Assembly (NCBI GenBank): GCA_030037315.1
Contig: JASHRM010000223.1
Coordinates: 1 to 44,910, forward strand
From: Candidatus Acidiferrales bacterium
GTDB taxonomy: Bacteria > Acidobacteriota > Terriglobia > Acidiferrales > UBA7541
Reading direction: 5' to 3'
DNA: 44,910 nt
A program made the translations under genes and the position numbers. Positions within the stretch are counted from its first letter, which is position 1. Every line of letters starts with the position of its first letter. Shown in pieces: positions 1-7,232 of this stretch. The notes beneath the pieces are model-generated. The model did no database searches. It saw nothing but the letters and a program-made list of their open reading frames with translations, and was not told where the DNA came from.

Positions 1-2
1 GC

Positions 3-392
3 GCGATATTTCTGATGGGTGGGCTGGCGATTTCTTCGTCGATCGATTGGCGGATTGCGGCGGCGATGCTGGTTGCGTTCCTGCTGCTTTCGATCGAAAC
101 GTATCTTGCCACGTACACGCTGGGAAAATTTCGTTTGTCGTTCGCGCTATTCGGGCCCACGGAGATTCGGATTCTGCTGGCCGCAGCGAATACTGAGGTT
201 TGGTTTCGTCCCTCTGCGACAGTTCCCTTCTTTCACATCCGGCTTTTCAATTTTGGCGGAGCCAACGTGCGGCTCTTCGATTTGGGCGGAGCCATCGCCG
301 CGATTGGCATGCTCGCCATGGCGCTCGTCAGCGCCATCGCCCACACCCGCGAACTTTACCTCCAGGAATCCCGCCCAAAAATTGAACGCTAA
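3..392 (+). CDS. CDP-alcohol phosphatidyltransferase-like membrane protein, C-terminal fragment (truncated by left edge)
   Basis: Frame is open to the window edge; hydrophobic helices and a 'GPTEIRILLA' segment reminiscent of the C-terminal part of this family. Confidence 0.5.
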   Translation, partial: AIFLMGGLAISSSIDWRIAAAMLVAFLLLSIETYLATYTLGKFRLSFALFGPTEIRILLAAANTEVWFRPSATVPFFHIRLFNFGGANVRLFDLGGAIAAIGMLAMALVSAIAHTRELYLQESRPKIER

Positions 393-418
393 CCCCGCCT
401 GGGCCCCAGCACCCACAT

Positions 419-467
419 TGTCATCCCGAGCGAGGCCGATCTTTGGCCGACGAGGGATCTGCTGTAG
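419..467 (-). repeat. Dispersed intergenic repeat, copy A (inverse orientation)
   Basis: TGTCATCCCGAGCGAGGCC...GGCCGACGAGGGATCTGCTG; reverse-complement relative of the GAGAGATTCTTCG...TCAGGATGAC copies elsewhere in the window. Confidence 0.55.
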
Positions 468-514
468 GTGTAAACGTAGTTCGGGGCTAATTAGTCAGAC
501 TGCCGGAGGTGCAA

Positions 515-1003
515 ATGCCATTCTTAGAAGCAATCGAGCAAGCAATCGGGAGCGAGGCCCTTGCTCGCCTTGATAGCGCCGCAAACAAGGAAGTCGGGCT
601 TGCAATGCAAATGGCCCTCACGAACGAAGCCCAGCAGGATCGATATTATACGCGTCGATTCCTTTTCGATGAGCTGCCGATTGACTGTGAAACGTTCGAG
701 AGCAAGAACCTGCGGATACTTCCCATCGACGTCATCGACATCCTGTTCCAGGCAAAACTCCTTTTCGCGGCCGGGTCCGAACGCGAGTACCAGCAGAGGC
801 GTGGCGGATTGCCTCTTCTTGGTAGTTTCGCAATCCCATGGTCGGAGAGAAGCGTCGGACTTGACGCGATAACTAGAAGTGGCGAAGAAAGGAGAAAGAA
901 GAGTTGGCGATTGGCGAGACGGGGCAGCGTTCCGAACCGGGCGTGCGCAAAAGGGCGAAGCCGGAAGAGAGATCCCTCAACTCCCGGAGGTCGCTCCGGA
1001 TGA
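515..1003 (+). CDS. Hypothetical protein, C-terminus runs into an intergenic repeat
   Basis: ATG preceded by GGAGGT; no recognised domain; last codons and stop lie in repeat copy B. Confidence 0.35.
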   Translation: MPFLEAIEQAIGSEALARLDSAANKEVGLAMQMALTNEAQQDRYYTRRFLFDELPIDCETFESKNLRILPIDVIDILFQAKLLFAAGSEREYQQRRGGLPLLGSFAIPWSERSVGLDAITRSGEERRKKSWRLARRGSVPNRACAKGRSRKRDPSTPGGRSG

Positions 1004-1004
1004 C
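966..1004 (+). repeat. Dispersed intergenic repeat, copy B
   Basis: AGAGAGATCCCTCAACTCCCGGAGGTCGCTCCGGATGAC; internal hairpin CCGGAG-gtcg-CTCCGG (984-999). Confidence 0.6.
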
Positions 1005-1158
1005 GATCCTCGGCGGATCGTCATTTCTACCCGACAATCCTGCCGAGTAGAATTGCCTCCAACTCGCCTGGAATCAGCCAGTCGCGATTTTCTAGGCCAA
1101 ATCTCGGCCTTTCCCGGGACGCGAAAATAGCGCAGGCACGCGTCCTTTGAGCCCACTT

Positions 1159-1220
1159 GGGCGCAGCAAGCAGCGCCCCTACGAAACCCTGCGAGCGCGC
1201 CGGGCTAAAGAACCCGGCGC
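1159..1220. repeat. Two tandem intergenic hairpins
   Basis: GGGCGC-agcaagca-GCGCCC (1159-1178) and GCGCCGGG-ctaaagaa-CCCGGCGC (1197-1220), both perfect inverted repeats. Confidence 0.7.
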
Positions 1221-1323
1221 TACGTTTGGATCTCATAGAAAGCAGATTCACGCCAGGGCGCGCAAGCCTCGCCTGCCTTGGGCAAATCGGCTTGGAATGA
1301 CAAGTCAAGGTAAGTGCGTCGCG

Positions 1324-2853
1324 CTACGCGTAGCGGAAGAGGGCTTTGAAGCCGAAGTCCATGTGCTGCTGAATGTGGCAGTGGAAGAGCGTCAAGCCCG
1401 GCTGATCCGCCACCAAATCGACGGAGACGCGGCCGTAGACCGGAACGATCACCGTGTCCTTCATGATTCCGGACGTGGGCTTGCCATTCACGTCGATCAA
1501 CTCGAAAGAGTGGCGATGAAAGTGGAGAGGATGCGAATCGTCCGTGCGATTGCGAAATACGATTCGGTGGCGCGCGCCCTGCCGCAAAACAAATTCGCGA
1601 TCGTGCGGATAGGGTTCTCCGTTGACGTGAAAAATATTGAACTGGCCGGCACCGCTGGGAATTTTCTCAAAAATCATTTCGATGGTGTGATCGGGAGCGG
1701 CGGACGGCGCAGCCGCCGCGCCGAAAATTGTGTAGTCCCAAACCAGGCTCGCGGGAGGAATCCACTGCGGCTCGCGGTGCTGGTTTTCGTACTCGATCAC
1801 CACGCCGAGGCCGCCGCCGCGCTCCATGTCATTCGTTGAACCGAGAATCCAGACGCCCGGCTGATTCATTTCGATGATCGCGTCGACGCGTTCCGCGGCG
1901 CCGAGCGTGAGAACGCTGACGGGTTTTGGATTCGGCACTTTATTGCCGTCGAGCGCGAGCACCTGAAACTGGTGGCCGGGCAGGGCGATCTGCCGATTTT
2001 CAAGCGCGCTCGCATTCAGAATATGGACGAGGACGCGCTGGCCCTGCCTGACGCGAATTGGCTCGCCGGCGCCGAGCGCCTTGTCGTTGATCGAGAAAAG
2101 CTGCGTGGTCACCTCAAGCCCGTTGGGACGCGTATCGAGCAAAGCGGGCTTTTCGGGCTGGGGACCGAGCGGCCCTCCTTCGGCCATTTCGTTTTCCGCC
2201 TGATCGGTGAAGTAGGGCTCCCAGTCGCGGATCGCGAGAAAAAGTTCCTGATCGTAATGGCCGGGATCATTTCCGGAATCGATCATCAGGAAACCGAACT
2301 GGCCGGTGTAGGTGCCGCGATGCAAATCGGCGCCCGCCATCGCATGCGAGTGATACCAGCGCGTGCCGGAGGGTTTGGGCGTGAATTGATAGCGGCGGCG
2401 TCCGCCGGGCGGCACCGGAGGCGTGCCCTCTTCTTCCGTGCCATCGACCTCGGGCGGAATAAACGTGCCGTGCCAGTGAACGAGTTCGGCGGCGTCCGTA
2501 TGGTTGATCACGTCCACGGTGACGGGTTTGCCTTCGCGCATGCGAAGAACCGGGCCGGGCGACGTGCCGTTGTAGCCGATCGTGCTGATGAAGCGGCTCG
2601 GTGCGATTTCGAGCGCGATGGGAGAAATTTGCAAGGTGAAGTCGGCGGACCCTTGTTCGGGCGAAGCCGGCGCGAGCTGCGCGTTCGGCGCCGGCATCGA
2701 ATCCTGGGGATAGGCGATGCGAGTTTTGGCGCCACACAGCGCGGCTGCCGTCCCAAGATTTAGGAATTCGCGGCGCCTCACGGTACGTCCAATTTGTTTG
2801 GCGGTTGCGTCATGTGTCTCGTTGGATGGCGGCAGAATCGTCTCACGCTGCAT
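1324..2853 (-). CDS. Multicopper oxidase, Tat-type signal
   Basis: 'RRREFLNLGTAAALCGA' twin-Arg signal; copper motifs HWHG, HSHAM, HPLHFHRH, HCHIQQHMDFG. Start chosen at MQRETIL; ORF extends to 2931. Confidence 0.92.
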   Translation of the reverse strand: MQRETILPPSNETHDATAKQIGRTVRRREFLNLGTAAALCGAKTRIAYPQDSMPAPNAQLAPASPEQGSADFTLQISPIALEIAPSRFISTIGYNGTSPGPVLRMREGKPVTVDVINHTDAAELVHWHGTFIPPEVDGTEEEGTPPVPPGGRRRYQFTPKPSGTRWYHSHAMAGADLHRGTYTGQFGFLMIDSGNDPGHYDQELFLAIRDWEPYFTDQAENEMAEGGPLGPQPEKPALLDTRPNGLEVTTQLFSINDKALGAGEPIRVRQGQRVLVHILNASALENRQIALPGHQFQVLALDGNKVPNPKPVSVLTLGAAERVDAIIEMNQPGVWILGSTNDMERGGGLGVVIEYENQHREPQWIPPASLVWDYTIFGAAAAPSAAPDHTIEMIFEKIPSGAGQFNIFHVNGEPYPHDREFVLRQGARHRIVFRNRTDDSHPLHFHRHSFELIDVNGKPTSGIMKDTVIVPVYGRVSVDLVADQPGLTLFHCHIQQHMDFGFKALFRYA

Positions 2854-2960
2854 CGAACGAGACAAGCAGCCATGCGCGCGCGAAACTGCGGCGAAGCGCG
2901 AAGTAGCGACCTTGAGCAGCTGGATTCGCATCTGTTAGGCTGTTCGCGCCGAAGGTGGCA

Positions 2961-3839
2961 ATGACATTTCTTCGACGGACTCCCGTAATCGCGGCGCTCC
3001 TCGCGGGGTTCACTTGCAGTGTGACCGCTTTCCCGGGCGGGCAGCAGCAATTCTTCGGCGGCAACAACAACTACGACTACTACGACCCCGCAAGCAACCA
3101 ACCCGCGGAATTTTACTGGTCACGTTTGCGGTACACCGCGCGAACCGATAGCTATGGCGGAGGTGGTTATGGCTACGGCGGATACGGATACGGGTATGGC
3201 TTCGCGAGCTGGTCGCGCGATTACCCGAAAGCCGACCGGCAATTCCTGATGGCGATGAAGCGGCTGACGCGAATCGAAGGCCGCCCAACGGAGCAAGTGG
3301 TCGATCTCGATCACGATGACGATGTGCGCCCCGTCGCGAACGAGTTTCCGGGCAGAAGCATCGATAACTATCCGTGGGTGTACGCCGTCCAAGTAGCGAA
3401 CTGGACGTTTACGGATCAGGAGGCGAAGCGACTTCACGACTATTTGCTGAAGGGCGGCTTTTTGATGGTGGACGATTTTCACGGAACTGCGGATTGGGAC
3501 CGGTTCATGAACGGCATGCGCATGGTTTTTCCGGACCGCCCGATCGAAGATTTGCAGGACAACGACGAAATTTTTCACGTCCTCTACGACATCGGCCAGC
3601 GGTTCCAAATTCCGGGCGAGCAGTATGTGGTGACCGGCAGGACGTACGAGAAGGACGGCTACGTCCCCAAGTGGCGCGCGATTCGCGACGACAAGGGGCG
3701 CATCATGGTCGCCATTTGCCACAACATGCACCTGGGCGATGCGTGGGAATGGGCGGACATGCCGGAGTATCCGGAAAAATTTGCGTCGATGGCGTTTCGA
3801 ATTGGGCTCGATTACATCATGTATGGGATGACGCACTAG
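2961..3839 (+). CDS. DUF4159 domain-containing protein with Gly/Tyr-rich N-terminal segment
   Basis: Conserved DUF4159-like body (FYWSRLRY..., GGFLMVDDFHG..., YVVTGRTYEKDG, GLDYIMYGMTH); signal peptide-like N-terminus. AAGG Shine-Dalgarno before ATG 2961. Confidence 0.85.
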   Translation: MTFLRRTPVIAALLAGFTCSVTAFPGGQQQFFGGNNNYDYYDPASNQPAEFYWSRLRYTARTDSYGGGGYGYGGYGYGYGFASWSRDYPKADRQFLMAMKRLTRIEGRPTEQVVDLDHDDDVRPVANEFPGRSIDNYPWVYAVQVANWTFTDQEAKRLHDYLLKGGFLMVDDFHGTADWDRFMNGMRMVFPDRPIEDLQDNDEIFHVLYDIGQRFQIPGEQYVVTGRTYEKDGYVPKWRAIRDDKGRIMVAICHNMHLGDAWEWADMPEYPEKFASMAFRIGLDYIMYGMTH

Positions 3840-3999
3840 GATGGAGCAATTGCAGATTTGAAACGAATGTGGCGGCCTTGCCCGATCGCCCTTCGCGCGA
3901 CCGGGACACCCGGTGCGTTCAAGGCCGCCGCTTACGAAAACCAGTTCGTCACACGAATCCTGAAACCGAGCCCTGAAAGGCCGCGACCAGGGCTCGCGG

Positions 4000-6276
4000 G
4001 TGCAAATGATGTTTGAATTGCTCTTCAAGTATCCGGTCGCGGTATTTTCCAAGGGCGAATTCGTCCTGCTAGGCGGCTGGCCGAAATGGGTGCTGGCGCT
4101 GCTGATTGTTGCAGCGGCAGCGGCGCTTGCGTGGCGGATTCGGCTGAAGCTCTCGCGTTCCGGCGGCAACCTGCGAAACTGGCAGGCTGCCACCATCTGG
4201 CTTTTCGAAACTTTCCTTGCTGCGTTGATTCTGGTGCTGCTGTGGCAGCCCGCCATGGTGGTGGCGCAGCTTCGTCCGGAACAAAACATCATTGCGGTAC
4301 TGGTGGACGATTCGCAGAGCATGGCGATCGCGGATGGCGGTGCAAACACAACTCGCGAAGAGCAAGCCAAGAAAGTGCTCGCGGACGGCACCTTGTCCGC
4401 ATTGCAGCAAAAATTCCAGACGCGAATTTACCGGCTCGACAGCCATTTGACGCGCGTGGGCAGCCTGCAACAAATTCCGCCTCCAACGATGCCCGCGACC
4501 CATATCGGCGACGGCTTGAAGCAGCTTGTCGCGGAGACGAGCGATTTGCCCGTTGGCGCGGTCGTGCTGCTCAGCGACGGGTCCGACAATACCGGCGGCA
4601 TCGATCTGGATACGATTTCCGCGCTGCGGAATCGGCACATTCCGGTTCATACGGTGGGATTTGGCGCTGAGAGCGTGTCGCCCGACGTGGAAGTGGATGA
4701 TGCGGTGGTGCCGCAGCGCGCGCTGGCCGATTCGCGTTTATCGGCGATGGTCACGCTGCATCAGCATGGATATTCCGGGCGAAAAGGCACGCTCAGCGTG
4801 CGAGACGGCGACAAACTGCTCACATCGCGCGAGATTACATTTGCGGCGGATGGAAAAATACAGCGCGAGAATCTGCTGTTCAGCGCAGGAACGGCAGGAG
4901 CGAAGTCGCTCGAATTTTCCGTGGCTCCGCTACCCGATGAAAAAAACAAACTCAACAACAGCGTGACACGGCTGATCAGCGTGGATTCGGACAAGCGGCG
5001 AATTCTCTACGTGGAAGGGGAGCCGCGCTGGGAATACAAGTTCATTCGTCGCGCAGAGGATGATGACCGCATCGTGCAAGTCGTTTCGATGCTGCGGACC
5101 ACGGAGAACAAAATCTACCGCCAGGGAATCAACGATCCAAACGAACTGGCCGACGGTTTTCCGACTCGGGCGGAAGATCTTTTCGGCTACGCGGGAATCA
5201 TCATCGGATCGGTGGAAGCGGGATATTTCACGCCGGCGCAGCAGGATTTGTTGCGCGAGTTTGTGGACCGGCGCGGAGGGGGCTTGCTGTTTTTAGGCGG
5301 GCGGTCATCGCTGGCTGATGGCGTTTGGGGCGGATCAAGCGACGTGGATTTGTTTCCGGTAGTGCTGCCGAATCAGAAAAATACGTTCCATCGCGCGCCT
5401 GCGACGGCGCAGCTGACTCCCGCGGGTGCGGATAATCTGATTTGCCGGCTGGTGGACGATCCGCAAGCCAACGTGGATCGTTGGCGCAAACTTCCCTACT
5501 TGATGGATTACCAAGACGCCGGAACGCCGAAACCGGGTGCGGCTGTGCTGGCCGAAATGATGGCGGGCGGACGAAAGCTTCCGCTGTTGATTACGCAGAA
5601 TTACGGGCGCGGGCGCACGGCCATTTTGGCTACGTCCGGCACGTGGCGATGGAAAATGAGCCAGCCGCTCGGCGACACGACGCACGACATGTTCTGGCAG
5701 CAGTTCCTCCGCTGGCTGGTGGCTGATACGCCGGGGCACGTGGTGGCGTCCGTGCCGAACCAGGTGCTGTTCGATGAAGGGCACATTCGCTTGTCGGCTG
5801 ACGTGCGCGGGAAGGATTACACGCCTGCGGCAGATGCGACGGTTCAGGCGCACGTGATGGGGCCGGGCGGGATTTCTGCGATGGTTGACATGACACCGGT
5901 TCCGGACGCGCCGGGAACTTTTCAAGCAGATTGGACGGCGGAGAAACCGGGATCGTATGTGGCGGAAGTGACGGCTCAGAAAGGCAGCGATGAAATCGGC
6001 CATGATGTGGTGAGTTTTGAGCGGATGGACGGAGTGGCGGAGAATTTTCACGTCGAGCAAAATCGCGATTTGCTGGAACGGCTGGCATCGCAAACTGGCG
6101 GGAAATATTGGCAGCCGAATGAAACTTCGAAGCTGGCCGACGACATTCCGTACTCGGAGGCGGGCATCACGGTGCGCGAGACGAAGGAATTGTGGAATCT
6201 ACCGCTTATTTTCCTGGTGATTTTGGCCGTGCGCGGGAGCGAATGGCTGTTGCGACGCAGATGGGGCGTGGTATGA
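4000..6276 (+). CDS. VWA / glutamine amidotransferase-like large membrane protein
   Basis: TM helices at both ends; MIDAS-like 'LVDDSQSMAIAD'; GATase1-like 'EFVDRRGGGLLFLGGRSS'; alternative starts GTG 4000 / ATG 4006. Confidence 0.82.
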   Translation: MQMMFELLFKYPVAVFSKGEFVLLGGWPKWVLALLIVAAAAALAWRIRLKLSRSGGNLRNWQAATIWLFETFLAALILVLLWQPAMVVAQLRPEQNIIAVLVDDSQSMAIADGGANTTREEQAKKVLADGTLSALQQKFQTRIYRLDSHLTRVGSLQQIPPPTMPATHIGDGLKQLVAETSDLPVGAVVLLSDGSDNTGGIDLDTISALRNRHIPVHTVGFGAESVSPDVEVDDAVVPQRALADSRLSAMVTLHQHGYSGRKGTLSVRDGDKLLTSREITFAADGKIQRENLLFSAGTAGAKSLEFSVAPLPDEKNKLNNSVTRLISVDSDKRRILYVEGEPRWEYKFIRRAEDDDRIVQVVSMLRTTENKIYRQGINDPNELADGFPTRAEDLFGYAGIIIGSVEAGYFTPAQQDLLREFVDRRGGGLLFLGGRSSLADGVWGGSSDVDLFPVVLPNQKNTFHRAPATAQLTPAGADNLICRLVDDPQANVDRWRKLPYLMDYQDAGTPKPGAAVLAEMMAGGRKLPLLITQNYGRGRTAILATSGTWRWKMSQPLGDTTHDMFWQQFLRWLVADTPGHVVASVPNQVLFDEGHIRLSADVRGKDYTPAADATVQAHVMGPGGISAMVDMTPVPDAPGTFQADWTAEKPGSYVAEVTAQKGSDEIGHDVVSFERMDGVAENFHVEQNRDLLERLASQTGGKYWQPNETSKLADDIPYSEAGITVRETKELWNLPLIFLVILAVRGSEWLLRRRWGVV

Positions 6277-7232
6277 GACTCGCTGCGATGCGTTCGGCGC
6301 TTGCCGCATGCGGAATCGCGTGCGCGCTGCTTCTCGCGGCGCTGCCGGTGCGAGCGGGGACATATTTTGTGACGGTCGCGGGACTGGGCGGCGAGCCGGA
6401 TTACGATCAGCGGTTCACGGCGATGGCAAACGACCTGGATCACATTTTGAAGACCTCGGGCGGCGATGTGCACGTGACGACGCTGATGGGAGCGGCGGCG
6501 ACGAAGGCGGGTCTCGAGAATGCGCTTGGTCAGGTCGCGAAAGAGGCGAAGCCGCAGGATGATTTCGTACTGGTGTTGATCGGGCACGGCTCGTACGACG
6601 GAGTGGAATACAAGTTCAATCTCGTGGGCCCGGATATTTCGGGCGGCGATTTGGCAGCGCTGTGCGACCGCATTCCCTCCAAGCGGCAACTGATTGTGAA
6701 TACGACGAGCGCGAGCGGCGGGTCGATAGCGGCACTCGATAAGCCCGGGCGCGCGGTGATCGCGGCGACGAAAACCGGCACAGAGAAAAATGCGACAGTC
6801 TTTGCCCGCTACTGGATCGAAGCGCTGCGCGATCCCACGACCGACACGAACAAGAACGAGACGATCAGCGCGATGGAAGCTTTTCAGTACGCGACGACGA
6901 AAACGGCGGCTTTTTATGATTCTCAGAAGCGTTTAGCGACGGAGCACGCGGTTTTCGAAGACACCGGAAAAAATGACGCAGTGAGAGTTGCGTCCACGGA
7001 TACGGGCGAAGGACTTTTTCTTTCGAACTTTGCGCTGATTCGCATTGGCGCGGCGCAAAAGGCGTTTGCCGACCCGGCAAAGCGCGATCTGCTGGCGAAA
7101 AAAGAAGAGCTCGAGCAAACAATCGATCAGCTGAAGTATCAGAAGGCGGCGATGGCTCCCGACGATTACAAAGAGCAATTGACGGCCGCGTTGCTGGAAC
7201 TGGCGCACGTGCAAGAGGAACTCGACAAATGA
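6273..7232 (+). CDS. C13/caspase-like fold protein with Ser at the expected catalytic Cys position
   Basis: 'VLVLIGHGSYDG' His motif and 'LIVNTTSASGGS' at the expected Cys loop; signal peptide; ATGA overlap with upstream gene. ORF caller start 6192 lies inside the upstream gene. Confidence 0.75.
   Translation: MRLAAMRSALAACGIACALLLAALPVRAGTYFVTVAGLGGEPDYDQRFTAMANDLDHILKTSGGDVHVTTLMGAAATKAGLENALGQVAKEAKPQDDFVLVLIGHGSYDGVEYKFNLVGPDISGGDLAALCDRIPSKRQLIVNTTSASGGSIAALDKPGRAVIAATKTGTEKNATVFARYWIEALRDPTTDTNKNETISAMEAFQYATTKTAAFYDSQKRLATEHAVFEDTGKNDAVRVASTDTGEGLFLSNFALIRIGAAQKAFADPAKRDLLAKKEELEQTIDQLKYQKAAMAPDDYKEQLTAALLELAHVQEELDK

Noticed and set aside
1972-2763. 263-aa plus-strand ORF antisense to the multicopper oxidase
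   Set aside because: Mirror frame of a strong copper-oxidase coding sequence.
3120-4391. 423-aa minus-strand ORF antisense to DUF4159 and the VWA-like gene
   Set aside because: Shadow ORF in high-GC coding DNA; Arg/His/Val-rich translation with no recognisable domain, and the plus-strand genes are well supported.
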